A stretch of DNA of 64,000 bases from the NCBI RefSeq assembly GCF_009498275.1, contig NZ_CP045643.1, positions 806,001 to 870,000 on the forward strand, read 5' to 3'. The DNA is from Streptomyces fagopyri (lineage in GTDB: Bacteria; Actinomycetota; Actinomycetes; Streptomycetales; Streptomycetaceae). The notes beneath the pieces were generated by a model that had not been told where the DNA came from, did no database searches, and was given only the letters and a program-made list of their open reading frames with translations. Positions 48,908 to 56,908 of this stretch are shown here, piece after piece; within the stretch, counting starts at the first letter, position 1; every line of letters begins with the position of its first letter. A program made the position numbers and the translations under genes.

Positions 48908-49315
48908 ATGTTCAACGCCATCACGCACTCACAGATCTACGTCCTCGACCAGGACGAGGCCCTCGACTTCTACGTGGGCAAGCTCGGCCTGGAGGTCAAC
49001 GCCGATGTCGACCTGGGCTTCATGCGCTGGTTGACCGTCAACGTCCCGGGACACCCCGATCGACAGATCCTGCTGGAGAAGCCGGGACCCCCGGCCCTGT
49101 CCGAGGAGACGGCGCAGCAGGTCCGGGAGCTGGTGACCAAGGGCGCCACCGGCGGTTCGCTCATCTTCAGCACGGACGACTGCCGCAAGACGTACGAGAC
49201 GCTGCTCGGCCGGGGCGTCGAGTTCACCGAGGAGCCCACCGAGCGTCCGTACGGCATCGACTGCGGTCTCCGTGACCCCTTCGGCAACAACATCCGCTTC
49301 ACCCAGCCGGTCTAG
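48908..49315 (+). CDS. VOC-family (glyoxalase/bleomycin-resistance fold) protein
   Basis: A 135-residue two-module VOC protein: HSQIYVLDQDEALDFYVGKLGLEVNADVDLG, WLTVNVPGHPDRQILLEKPG, LIFSTDDCRKTYETLLGRGVEFTEEPTERPYGIDCGLRDPFGNNIRF. His, Glu and further metal-ligand positions look preserved. Possible roles are glyoxalase, thiol transferase or drug binding. It forms a regulator-target pair with the AraC gene. Confidence 0.87.
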   Translation: MFNAITHSQIYVLDQDEALDFYVGKLGLEVNADVDLGFMRWLTVNVPGHPDRQILLEKPGPPALSEETAQQVRELVTKGATGGSLIFSTDDCRKTYETLLGRGVEFTEEPTERPYGIDCGLRDPFGNNIRFTQPV

Positions 49316-49324
49316 TCCCACCGT

Positions 49325-49345
49325 GGCCGTCCGTCCCGGACGGTC
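49325..49345. terminator. Hairpin between convergent VOC and acyltransferase genes
   Basis: An 8-bp stem (GGCCGTCC / GGACGGTC, one G-T wobble) with a 5-base loop fills the 35-base gap between the two stops. Confidence 0.6.
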
Positions 49346-49350
49346 CCCGG

Positions 49351-50508
49351 TCAGCCGCGGACGACGCCCCTGTCCCGCTCGGTCACGGGCGGCCGCGGCT
49401 TCCCGCTCCGGCGCCGCAGCAGCAGTTCCCGGGCCGGGCACTCGACACCCTCGTACAGGAGCCAGGCCAGTCCCAGCGCCACGGTGAACGCCACGGCGGT
49501 GGCGGTCAGCCCGGCCGCCACCCCGAAGTGCGGGGACTTACCGAGCAGATTGATGCCGGCCCGCAGGACGAGCAGGTGGATCATGTAGAAGGCGAAGGAG
49601 AGTTCACCCAGCCGCACCAGTCGGCGGTGCCGCCACAGCGAGGGCAGGCCCCGCAGGTCGGCCACGGCCGCCGCCGGAATCAGCAGGGCGAAGCCGACGA
49701 TGGTGCAGGTGGTGGCCGAATACCCCGGGGTGACCTGGGGAACGAGGAAGTAGCCGATGATCGTCAGCGCGAGTGAGGCCTCCATGCCGGGTCCGCGCCA
49801 CCTTCCCAGGGACACTACCCGGGCGACGGCGGCACCGAGGACGAATTCGGGGAGGCGGGCCGCCGGGAAGGAGTACACCGGCTGGCTCAGCCAGTGGTGC
49901 GCGTCCGACCAGGCCAGGGCCGCCACCGCGAGCACCGACAGCCCGGCCACGACGGTCGCTCCGCGCGCCCCGAGTCGGCGCAGTCCCAGGGCCAGCAGCG
50001 GGAAGACCGCGTAGAAGAAGGCCTCGCAGGCGAGCGACCAGCTGACGGGGTCGAGCGTCTGCCACCACGGGCGCCACCAGGAGTGCGTCAGCAGCAGGTT
50101 CGCCAGTGCCGAGTTCAGGGTGGGCCTCATCTGGCGGGACAGGGTGAATCCCATGAGCAGCGCGATCGCGGCGGTGACGAGGTGGACCGGGTAGACCCGG
50201 GCGACGCGCCGTCGCCAGAAGGCCATCGCGCGATCGCGCGGCCGTGCCGACCACATCAGCACGAAGCCCGAGAGGACGAAGAAGAACGAGACGCCGTTGG
50301 CGCCCGCCCCGAATCCCCAGGCGACGATGCGGCCGCCGGTGTCTCCGAAATAGCCGAAGTTGTGCACATGCAGTCCGAAGACCAGCAACGCCGCCACCCA
50401 GCGCAGTCCGGTGAGCGAGGGCAGTGAGGACGGCCGAGTCGTGGAGGCGGACTCGGCCGTGGTCGCTGTCGGGGCCGGCGGCCGGGTCGTCCCGGTCGCC
50501 GGTGTCAT
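49351..50508 (-). CDS. Membrane acyltransferase (acyltransferase-3/OafA type)
   Basis: A 385-residue polytopic membrane acyltransferase with about ten helices: LTGLRWVAALLVFGLHVHNFGYF (with the conserved His), GANGVSFFFVLSGFVLMWSARP, FWRRRVARVYPVHLV, DPVSWSLACEAFFYAVFPLL, LGELSFAFYMIHLLVL. Such enzymes O-acylate sugars, antibiotics or wall polymers using cytoplasmic acyl-CoA. GGTGA lies just before the ATG. A Thr/Ala/Ser-rich cytoplasmic tail of about 30 residues precedes the first helix. Confidence 0.88.
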   Translation of the reverse strand: MTPATGTTRPPAPTATTAESASTTRPSSLPSLTGLRWVAALLVFGLHVHNFGYFGDTGGRIVAWGFGAGANGVSFFFVLSGFVLMWSARPRDRAMAFWRRRVARVYPVHLVTAAIALLMGFTLSRQMRPTLNSALANLLLTHSWWRPWWQTLDPVSWSLACEAFFYAVFPLLALGLRRLGARGATVVAGLSVLAVAALAWSDAHHWLSQPVYSFPAARLPEFVLGAAVARVVSLGRWRGPGMEASLALTIIGYFLVPQVTPGYSATTCTIVGFALLIPAAAVADLRGLPSLWRHRRLVRLGELSFAFYMIHLLVLRAGINLLGKSPHFGVAAGLTATAVAFTVALGLAWLLYEGVECPARELLLRRRSGKPRPPVTERDRGVVRG

Positions 50509-50950
50509 CGCGTCACCGGCCGAGCGGTGTTCGTGGAAAGCATGAGGGGGAGCGTTGCCTGTTCGTCATGTTTCATTCCGGCCTCGTGGGGAGCGTCACA
50601 CCAGCCTCCGCGCGCCCGGAGCGCTCCACTCGGTCCGTGGGAGGCGTGACCCTGCCCGGCGGCCTCACCGGCCCGGCCATGACGTGCCCGCCCGGGAGCC
50701 GGCGTCCGGGACAGGACGGTCACAGGTGTGGCAGAAGCCAGATACGTGCATCCAGCCATTACTACCCTTTGCGGACCGGCCGGGGGTCAAACCAGGCTCT
50801 CTCGGGTGTGTCGGACCCGCCGGGTCATTGATCGACGGGCTCGCTCCGGCAACAGGACGCGCTGGTGGGACCGGGCCCGTAGGCTGAGGCCGCTCGGCAG
50901 GCTCGCGCGCACTCAGCCGGAGCCCCGGCGATCGCAGCACAGGAGGAACC
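50509..50950. other. Intergenic region between divergent genes
   Basis: A 442-base gap. Around 50740-50775 it is noticeably AT-richer (ATACGTGCATCCAGCC, ATTACTACCCTTT), a probable promoter area. A minus-strand frame from 50759 has AAAGGG before its ATG and ends with a 4-base overlap on the acyltransferase start, but its codon use is poor and I do not call it. CAGGAGGAACC precedes the SRPBCC gene. Confidence 0.4.
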
Positions 50951-51397
50951 GTGGCCGGTCAGTTCGAGGCGACAGCCGAGATCAACCGCCCTGTCGAGGA
51001 GGTCTTCGCCTTCCTGGGCGAGGGCACGAACGACCCGAAGTTCAGCCCCAGGGTGCAGGAGATCAAGAAAACGCCGGAGGGCCCCACAGCGGTGGGTACG
51101 GTCTTCACGAGCACGGTCAAGGACGCGGGCATGAAGACGGCACGGCAGTTCCGGATCACCGAGTTCGACCCGCCGCGGCGGATCCGCTGGACGGAGACCT
51201 CGAAGAACGTCGTGACGGCCGACCAGGGTGGCTACGACCTCGAGTCCACCGGCGCGGGAACGACCCACGTGCGGATCTTCAACGTGCTGGAGGGCCATGG
51301 CATCGGGAAGCTTCTGGTGGGGCTCGCGCTGAGTGCGGCGCGCAAGGACGCGGACGCGTTCGGACAGCGGATCAAGGCCGCGGTCGAGGCGTCCTGA
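50951..51397 (+). CDS. SRPBCC-family (START/polyketide-cyclase-like fold) protein
   Basis: A 148-residue SRPBCC protein: FEATAEINRPVEEVFAFLGEGTNDPKFSPRVQEIKKTPEGPTAVGTVFTST begins the helix-grip fold, followed by antiparallel strands (RQFRITEFDPPRRIRWTE) and a long C-terminal helix. Such proteins bind hydrophobic ligands; a cyclase or hydroxylase role is not implied. It starts with GTG, preceded by AGGAGG at good spacing. Single gene. Confidence 0.8.
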   Translation: MAGQFEATAEINRPVEEVFAFLGEGTNDPKFSPRVQEIKKTPEGPTAVGTVFTSTVKDAGMKTARQFRITEFDPPRRIRWTETSKNVVTADQGGYDLESTGAGTTHVRIFNVLEGHGIGKLLVGLALSAARKDADAFGQRIKAAVEAS

Positions 51398-51404
51398 GGA
51401 AGAA

Positions 51405-51463
51405 GGACGGGGACCCCGCGCGGTGATCGGCGGACCCGGATCGTCCGCCCGGGGTCCCGGTCC
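51405..51463. terminator. Nested hairpin between SRPBCC and gcvH genes
   Basis: Outer arms GGACGGGGACCCCG and CGGGGTCCCGGTCC (13 of 14 complementary) enclose an inner hairpin GGCGGAC-N7-GTCCGCC. It follows the SRPBCC stop by seven bases. Two near-identical GTACGGCCG...CCGGGGCGG copies follow at about 51522 and 51556. Confidence 0.7.
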
Positions 51464-51653
51464 GCTTCGGGACGCTCAGGTACTGTGCGGCGGCAGCGTG
51501 CGTCGCGACGACGTAGGCCCTGTACGGCCGGCCGCCGGGGCGGCGTACGTCGCGTACGGCCGCCGGGGCGGTGCCGGCAGCGGTGACGTTCACGGGTGAC
51601 GCGCGCGCGTCCGTACAGCGCGCCCGTCACCGCGCTCATGTCCGTCCGCGGAC

Positions 51654-52049
51654 CTACTCGGCGCCTTCGCGGATGTAGCTCTCGTAGCCGTCGTCGTCGA
51701 GCAGACGGTCGAGTTCACTTCTGTCGGTGAACGCGATCTCGATGAGCCAGCCGTCGCCGTAGGGCTCCGTGTTGACCATCTCGGGGCTGTCGTTGAGCTC
51801 GTCGTTGAGGGCGGTCACCTCGCCCGACACGGGCGCGTAGACCTCGGTCACCGCCTTGACCGACTCGAGCGTGCCGAACGGCTCGCCCGCGGAGAGGCCG
51901 GTGCCCTTGGCGGGGAGTTCCGCGAAGACGATGTCGCCGAGTTCCTTCTGGGCGTGGTCGGTGATGCCGACACGCACCACGCCGTCACGTGTCACCCGTA
52001 CCCATTCGTGGTCCCTGGTGTACTTCAGCTCGTTCGGGACGTGCGGCAT
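51654..52049 (-). CDS. gcvH: Glycine cleavage system H protein
   Basis: A 131-residue lipoyl carrier protein: YTRDHEWVRV, VGITDHAQKELGDIVFAELPAKGT, and the lipoylation site Lys65 in TLESVKAVTEVYAP. It shuttles the aminomethyl group between the P, T and L proteins of glycine cleavage. The start at 52049 with AAGGAG upstream gives standard length. No gcvT, gcvP or glyA gene adjoins it in the window. The next element upstream on the same strand is a tRNA-Gly-like sequence with its own terminator. Confidence 0.95.
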   Translation of the reverse strand: MPHVPNELKYTRDHEWVRVTRDGVVRVGITDHAQKELGDIVFAELPAKGTGLSAGEPFGTLESVKAVTEVYAPVSGEVTALNDELNDSPEMVNTEPYGDGWLIEIAFTDRSELDRLLDDDGYESYIREGAE

Positions 52050-52288
52050 GAAGGCTCCTTCGGGGCTGTCGTGTGCCGAACGGTCGCGGTCGGCGGGGCC
52101 AGTCTGCGCGAGCGCGTCCGGCCTCCCGCGCATCGCCACCCGAACGGCCCGCAGGGACCGTGTTGGCGCGCTCCGGGCCGGGGTTGAGTCCGGAGGACGT
52201 CACGATGATTCTCGACACCGGCACGGGCGGACCCGCTCGGCTCCCGCGCCGTGGCGACCCGGCTGACCGGAACGGGGAACAGCGAGAA

Positions 52289-52316
52289 CCCCGCCTCCGG
52301 AACACCGGAGACGGGG
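52289..52316 (-). terminator. Terminator downstream of the tRNA-Gly-like gene
   Basis: On the minus strand CCCCGTCTCCGG-TGTT-CCGGAGGCGGGG forms a 12-bp stem (one T-G wobble) with a 4-base loop followed by TTCT. It starts five bases after the tRNA-like 3' end. Confidence 0.75.
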
Positions 52317-52321
52317 TCGTG

Positions 52322-52394
52322 TGGAGCGCCGGGCAGGCCTCGCACCTGCATCTCCCCGCAGGAAGCGGGGCATCTTTCCTTGGACCACCAACGC
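52322..52394 (-). tRNA. Unusual tRNA-Gly(UCC)-like gene, possibly pseudo or non-proteogenic
   Basis: Folded by hand, the 73 nucleotides give a complete cloverleaf. The acceptor stem GCGTTGG/CCGGCGC pairs throughout (two G-T wobbles). The discriminator is T with an encoded CCA. The anticodon stem CCCCG/CGGGG encloses loop CTTCCTG with anticodon TCC (Gly), the T-stem is GCAGG/CCTGC, and the D-loop contains GG. U73 suits glycine tRNA. Deviations: position 37 is T instead of a purine, the T-loop is TGCGAGG (T55 replaced by G), and the D-stem has one mismatch. A terminator follows. A possible -10 (TATGCT) lies about 40 bases upstream. Loss of T55 argues against an ordinary elongator tRNA. Confidence 0.65.
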
Positions 52395-52535
52395 ATCGAG
52401 CCGCGACCGGAGTTCGGCCGGGAAGCTCAAGACCGAGCATAGCGCAGGCGTCGTCTCCCGGAAATCGGGGGGGCGAGGACGGCGAGGAGCTGACGCGTCG
52501 GCGGCGGTCGAAGGCGCGGGTCATGGTCCCCGAGG

Positions 52536-53987
52536 TCATGGCTCCCGGTGGTCGTGGGCCGCCGATTCCAGTGCCGTGAGCTCCTGTTCGGCGAGGCGGG
52601 TCTCGGCCTCGACGTCGATGTCGCGGGTGAACAGCCAGTAGAGCACCGCGGCGACGGGCAGCCCGATGAACAAGGAGATGTCCGCGCCGCCGAGGGCGTG
52701 CGCGGCGGGCCCGACGTAGAGCGTGCCGACGGAGAAGAACGGCACCATGACGGCGAAGCCGACGAGGTAGGCGACGATCCCGTGCCAGCCCCAGCGGCCG
52801 TAGATGCCACGGGGGTTGAAGATCTCGGCGACCGCGTAGTGGCCGCGGCGCACCACGTAGTAGTCCATCAGGTTCACGGACGTCCACGGGATGAACAGGT
52901 AGAGCACCAGCAGGAGGAAGTCGTTGAAGTTCTCCAGGAAGTGGGCGGTCGCGGCCAGCGCGCCCACCACGGAGAGCGCGGCGGTGAGTCCGAGTGTCAC
53001 GAGCCGTACGGCGACGGTCGGACGCACCCTCTTGAACGAGTCGATGGCGCTGATGAGGGTGAGGGACCCTCCGTACATGTTCAGCGCGGTCACCGAGATC
53101 AGGCCGAGGGCGGCGAACAGCAGCACGATCGCGCCGAACCCGCTGAAGACCTTGTCGCCCGCCGCGTTGATCGAGCGGATCGTCTCGAAGTCCTTGCCCG
53201 CCCATCCGGCGAGCAGTGCGCCGAGGGTCATCAGCCAGATACCGCCGAGCGCCGACCCGAAGTACGTCCAGTAGAACGTCTTGCGGACGGTCACATCGGG
53301 CGGGAGATAGCGGGAGTAGTCCGAGACGTAGATGGCCCAGCTGATCTGGTAGCCGGCCACCACGCCGAACTGGGCGAGGAAGGGTGTCCACTTGAAGCCG
53401 CCGAGGTCGAAGGAGCCGGCGGGATAGTGCAGGGTGACCAGGATGCCCACCGTGAAGACGCCGAAGATGACGAGGAAGGCGTAGGTGAGGACCCGTTCGG
53501 CGCGGTGGATGACGTCGTAGCCCACCAGCGCGATGACGAACGCGATGAGCGTGACGACGACGACCCACGGCTTGACCCCGCCGTGCACCGTGCTGTGCAG
53601 GGCCTCACCGGCGAGGATCGTGTTGAAGACGTTGAATCCGGCGTACTGCACATAGGCGAACAGCCACACCAGCAGGGCTCCGACGTAGCCGAACTGCGGC
53701 CGTGACTGGATCATCTGCGGCAGTCCGAGTTGCGGTCCCTGCGCGGAGTGGAAGGCCATGAAGAACGTGCCGAGGATGGTGCCCGCGGCGATCGCGATCA
53801 GCGACCAGAGGAGGTTGCCGCCCCCGGTGATGCTGATGAGGCCGACCGCCAGTGTGGCGATCTGCGCGTTGGACATGAACCACAGGGGGCCGAGGTGCCA
53901 CAGCTTTCCGTGCCGCTCGTCCAGCGGGACGTAGTCGATGGAGCGGATTTCCAGACCCGATACCCGTGGCTGTGATGACGTCGTCAC
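52536..53987 (-). CDS. NCS1-family purine/cytosine permease
   Basis: A 483-residue secondary transporter with twelve predicted helices: MSNAQIATLAVGLISITGGGNLLWSLIAIAAGTILGTFFMAFHSAQGPQLGLPQMIQSRPQFGYVGALL is the characteristic NCS1 start. Later elements include NMYGGSLTLISAIDSF and FLENFNDFLLLVLYLFIPWTSVNLMDYYVVRRG. It imports a nucleobase or related heterocycle with a cation. It starts with GTG at 53987, GGAGG upstream. No catabolic deaminase or hydantoinase gene is adjacent to reveal the substrate. Confidence 0.9.
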   Translation of the reverse strand: MTTSSQPRVSGLEIRSIDYVPLDERHGKLWHLGPLWFMSNAQIATLAVGLISITGGGNLLWSLIAIAAGTILGTFFMAFHSAQGPQLGLPQMIQSRPQFGYVGALLVWLFAYVQYAGFNVFNTILAGEALHSTVHGGVKPWVVVVTLIAFVIALVGYDVIHRAERVLTYAFLVIFGVFTVGILVTLHYPAGSFDLGGFKWTPFLAQFGVVAGYQISWAIYVSDYSRYLPPDVTVRKTFYWTYFGSALGGIWLMTLGALLAGWAGKDFETIRSINAAGDKVFSGFGAIVLLFAALGLISVTALNMYGGSLTLISAIDSFKRVRPTVAVRLVTLGLTAALSVVGALAATAHFLENFNDFLLLVLYLFIPWTSVNLMDYYVVRRGHYAVAEIFNPRGIYGRWGWHGIVAYLVGFAVMVPFFSVGTLYVGPAAHALGGADISLFIGLPVAAVLYWLFTRDIDVEAETRLAEQELTALESAAHDHREP

Positions 53988-54078
53988 GAGAGCCTCCTTC
54001 GAGGGAGTTCACCGAGCGATGAGAACCTTCATCATCTGTCGCCACGATCATGCCCCGAGCCGTACCGGTCAGGAAGGA

Positions 54079-54133
54079 GCCCGGCCGGGAGACGCCTCAC
54101 GGTGTGCGTGAGCGATGCGCCGCCCGGCCGGGC
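54079..54133 (-). terminator. Nested hairpin downstream of the small secreted protein gene
   Basis: Outer arms GCCCGGCCGGG (54079-54089) and CCCGGCCGGGC (54123-54133) surround an inner CTCACG-GTGTG-CGTGAG hairpin (54096-54112). It lies after the stop of the minus-strand secreted protein gene and upstream of the permease start. Confidence 0.5.
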
Positions 54134-54215
54134 GCCGGGAAGCGGGCGCGGGCCGCGTCGCCGAGGTGATCGAACGAGGTCTCCGGCGCGCGTCCGTTCG
54201 CGGGAAGGGATCCCG

Positions 54216-54626
54216 TCAGTACGCGGGTGCCGCCCGGAGGCTCGGGTAGCAGTCGTGCACCGGGTCCGTCTCGCTGTAGATCGCGGTGTCCTTCATGAAC
54301 CCCAGCTGTCCGTTGTCGGCGACGGTCATCAACCAGCGGGTCGGGTGCGGCCCGCCGACCCATCCCTGACCGTCCTCCTTGCAGTAGAACCAGCTCGGGT
54401 TGGAGTACATGTGGCCGACGATCCTGTCGGGGTCCGGGTAGGAGTGGTTGTTGCCGATGATCCCGTAGACGGGCGCGCCCGAGACGTTGTTGCAGTACCA
54501 CCTGATGCCGCCGTCATTGGTCCAGCAGCCCGCCGCGGCGTGGGCGGACGGGGCCGCCACCGCGCCGAATCCGACGGCCAGCGCCGCGGTCGCCAGCGCC
54601 GCACCGAGTTTCTTGTGAACACGCAT
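54216..54626 (-). CDS. Small secreted protein, possibly SH3-like
   Basis: A 136-residue exported protein with a clear signal peptide (KKLGAALATAALAVGFGAVAAPSAHA, cleavage before AAGC). The mature part, about 105 residues, has four cysteines (CWTNDGG, YCNN, FYCKEDGQGW, HDCYP) probably forming two disulfides. It has beta-rich aromatic motifs (RWYCNNVSGAPVYG, GHMYSNPSWFYC, TRWLMTVADNGQLGFM) like small SH3-type secreted proteins of streptomycetes. No catalytic motif; role unknown. Confidence 0.75.
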   Translation of the reverse strand: MRVHKKLGAALATAALAVGFGAVAAPSAHAAAGCWTNDGGIRWYCNNVSGAPVYGIIGNNHSYPDPDRIVGHMYSNPSWFYCKEDGQGWVGGPHPTRWLMTVADNGQLGFMKDTAIYSETDPVHDCYPSLRAAPAY

Positions 54627-54850
54627 ATGTTCCCCCGGAGTTGTCGTCCACCCAGCGGTGAACGGTCACGTGCGCCGATGGACGGCGCGTGCGACCACTA
54701 TGGCGAGCACCGGCGCCGGGGGTCGATCACTTCGATCCTGATGGAATCCCGGCTCGGCTCCGCGGGCGTGCCCGGCGTGACCGCCGTCCAGGGAGCGGGC
54801 GGCGCGGGGTCGTCCGTCCATGGGGACCGGGGCGACGGCCCTCGCCGCTC

Positions 54851-55297
54851 TCACCGTGTCGGATCCGCCAGCGCGGCCAGGTCGGTGCCGGTGTCCACCG
54901 CGTCTCGCACCAGGGTCGCGATCTCCTGGGGGGCAAGGCTGATGGCGTCGAGCGCCTCGACGGTCAACGGGACTTCCTCGAGCCGGTATTCACCTCGGTC
55001 CGGGTCGTCGAACTCCGGACCGGTGCGGTCCGCCTCCGACCACGTCAGGGCGCGGGCCAGATAGAAGTACTGCCGCTGGTGCTCGTCCGCCAGTACGTGC
55101 AGCAGTCCCGTGATCCGAGGCTCCCCACCGGTCTCCTCGCGTATCTCACGCGTCAGGGCCGCCCGCAGGCCCGGGTCGTCCGACTCGACGTGACCGCCGG
55201 GAAAGACCCAGTAGGGCGCCGCGCCCGGCCAGGTGCGCCTGATGAGCAGGAGCCGCCCGGCGGGCGTCACCAGTACCGCCCGGACACATTCGATCAC
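54851..55297 (-). CDS. Nudix hydrolase
   Basis: A 148-residue Nudix-fold protein. The Nudix box is GGHVESDDPGLRAALTREIREETGG, with the REIREE catalytic core intact and one extra residue in its first half. RAVLVTPAGRLLLIRRTWPGAAPYWVFPGG precedes it. It hydrolyses a nucleoside diphosphate linked to another group; the substrate is not evident. It starts with GTG at 55297. Confidence 0.87.
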   Translation of the reverse strand: MIECVRAVLVTPAGRLLLIRRTWPGAAPYWVFPGGHVESDDPGLRAALTREIREETGGEPRITGLLHVLADEHQRQYFYLARALTWSEADRTGPEFDDPDRGEYRLEEVPLTVEALDAISLAPQEIATLVRDAVDTGTDLAALADPTR

Positions 55298-55337
55298 CGA
55301 GCCTCCCGCGGTCGCGACAAGTCCCCACGAGGTTACG

Positions 55338-56006
55338 TCACACGGCGCCGAGCCGGTTGATCTCCGGACTGTGCAGCACGGACGGGCCGCTTCCCTGGAG
55401 CGCGACGACGGCGATCATCGCGCGGCCCAGGTGCTCGGTCGTGGTCACGTGCCGGGGGGCCAGCCTGCGGACGACCGGGTAGAGCCACGACGTGAGCCGG
55501 TACATCAGACGATAGGCGGACGTCTTCGAGACGGCTCCGTGGCGCGGCTGGATGTAGCCGGGGCGGAACAGGTAGGCGTGGAACGGCATCGCCAACAGTG
55601 CGTTCTCCGTACGGCCCTTGACCCGCGCCCACATCGAACGACCCGACTCCGTACTGTCGGTCCCCTCCCCCGACACGTAAGCGAAGGTCAACGCCGGGTT
55701 GTTCACGCTCACCGCACGAGCGGCGGCCAGCGTGAAGTCGTACGTGATCCGGGTGTACTCCTCCTCGTCCCGGCCGGCCGAGGAGACGCCCAGGCAGAAG
55801 AAGCAGGCGTCCAGTCCCTCCAACTCCCCCTGGATCGCGCCGAAGTCGGTGAAGTCCGTGTGCAGGACCTCCCGTATCTTCGGATGCCGCGCCTTCAGCG
55901 GCGTACGCGCGACGAGCACCACCTCCTCGACCTCCCCGTCCTGGAGGCAGGCGCGCAGCACGCCCTGCCCGACCATTCCGGACGCTCCGAAAAGGGCCAC
56001 GCGCAT
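55338..56006 (-). CDS. NAD(P)-binding Rossmann-fold protein (atypical SDR, epimerase-like)
   Basis: A 222-residue atypical SDR. The nucleotide-binding motif is VALFGASGMVGQGVLRACL. The family's catalytic Tyr-x-x-x-Lys is replaced by a region FAYVSGEGTDSTESGRSMWARVKGRTENAL, as in HTATIP2/YwnB-like NAD(P)H-binding proteins. A terminal helix follows FRPGYIQPRHG. It lies 30 bases downstream of the TetR gene on the same strand and is probably co-transcribed with it. Confidence 0.83.
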   Translation of the reverse strand: MRVALFGASGMVGQGVLRACLQDGEVEEVVLVARTPLKARHPKIREVLHTDFTDFGAIQGELEGLDACFFCLGVSSAGRDEEEYTRITYDFTLAAARAVSVNNPALTFAYVSGEGTDSTESGRSMWARVKGRTENALLAMPFHAYLFRPGYIQPRHGAVSKTSAYRLMYRLTSWLYPVVRRLAPRHVTTTEHLGRAMIAVVALQGSGPSVLHSPEINRLGAV

Positions 56007-56036
56007 GATTGCTCCCGGGGTGGGGTGAGACGGCGG

Positions 56037-56711
56037 TCAGGACGCCGTACGGGTGAGGATGCCGGCGATGAGGGTCGCCACCATCTCCTGGAGGGTGGCG
56101 GCGAAGTCCATGCGCAGCGCCGCGAGCGACGGGTCCGCGTCGTAGGCGGCGAGCATGCCCGGGGAGGGCCGGGCGTGGGTCCACACGGCGCCGGCCATCA
56201 TGAAGGCCTGCGCGCTGAACAGCCTTGCTCCCTCGCCCAGTTCGGGCAGGTACTGACGTGCGAGACCGGCCAGCGCGTCGACGTTGCCGATGGCCGCCCT
56301 CTTGTACCGGGCGGCGACCGCCGCGGACACGTTGTGTTCCAGGACACCGGCCTGCGCGCTGAGCAGATCGCACAGGACCCGGCGCTCCGCGAGGGCGCGG
56401 GTGAACACGGCCGCGAACTCGTCACTCCGCTGCCGTACCGCTCGCTCCGGACCGATGCCGGCGGCGAGCAGGCCGGGCAGTTCGTCCATCAGCCGCTTCC
56501 ACGCGCTGTCCAGCAGTTCCAGCAGGATCGCCTCGCGGGACTCGAAGTACCGCAGCACGTTCGACTTGGCCAGTCCGACGCGTCGGCTCAGCTCATTGAG
56601 GCTGACCTCGCCCACCGGCATCTCGTCGAGCATCGTGGCCGCGGTGTCGAGGATCGCCTGTCGGCGGATCTCGCGCTGCTCCTCGCTGCGCGCACGCTGG
56701 AAAGTCGTCAT
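56037..56711 (-). CDS. TetR-family regulator of the divergent SDR gene
   Basis: A 224-residue TetR-type repressor: RRQAILDTAATMLDEMPVGEVSLNELSRRVGLAKSNVLRYFESREAILLELL is the HTH; a helical ligand domain follows. Three copies of a 13-bp dyad in the divergent intergenic region, one just 13 bases upstream of its own ATG, indicate autoregulation and control of the SDR gene. It probably shares a transcript with the epimerase-like gene. Confidence 0.9.
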   Translation of the reverse strand: MTTFQRARSEEQREIRRQAILDTAATMLDEMPVGEVSLNELSRRVGLAKSNVLRYFESREAILLELLDSAWKRLMDELPGLLAAGIGPERAVRQRSDEFAAVFTRALAERRVLCDLLSAQAGVLEHNVSAAVAARYKRAAIGNVDALAGLARQYLPELGEGARLFSAQAFMMAGAVWTHARPSPGMLAAYDADPSLAALRMDFAATLQEMVATLIAGILTRTAS

Positions 56712-56724
56712 GCCGCCATGTTAC

Positions 56725-56792
56725 AGACTGTCGGTCTTTTGACATCAGACCAGCGGTTCCTTATGGTGGTGAACAGAAGAGACCGGCGGTCT
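56725..56792. promoter_or_regulatory. Three TetR operators (AGACYGKCGGTCT type)
   Basis: AGACTGTCGGTCT (56725-56737), AGACCAGCGGTTC (56747-56759) and AGACCGGCGGTCT (56780-56792, perfect dyad). The start-to-start distances are 22 and 33 bases, so all lie on one DNA face. They flank and occupy the SDR promoter spacer and the TetR start region. Confidence 0.75.
56739..56767 (+). promoter_or_regulatory. Promoter of the TetR-controlled SDR gene
   Basis: TTGACA (56739-56744), 17 bases, TATGGT (56762-56767). Operator 2 fills the spacer, operator 1 abuts the -35 and operator 3 lies just past the predicted start near 56774. The leader then holds tandem GACCCCGCG 9-mers (about 56800-56840). Confidence 0.75.
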
Positions 56793-56908
56793 GAAATCGA
56801 CCCCGCGGACCCCGCGGACCTCACGGACCCCGCGGACCCGACAGCATCCGGGCCGGTCACGGCGGGACATCGCCCGCGCTCCTCGTCCAGGAAGAAAAGA
56901 GAACGTCC

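Noticed and set aside
50505..50759. 84-codon minus-strand frame with AAAGGG ribosome site and 4-base overlap with the acyltransferase start
   Set aside because: Signals at both ends are attractive, but third-position G/C is clearly lower than in neighbouring genes and the product has no recognisable feature.
52050..52535. Glycine riboswitch upstream of gcvH
   Set aside because: No tandem aptamer-like conserved core was visible; the only structured RNA found is the tRNA-like element with its own terminator.
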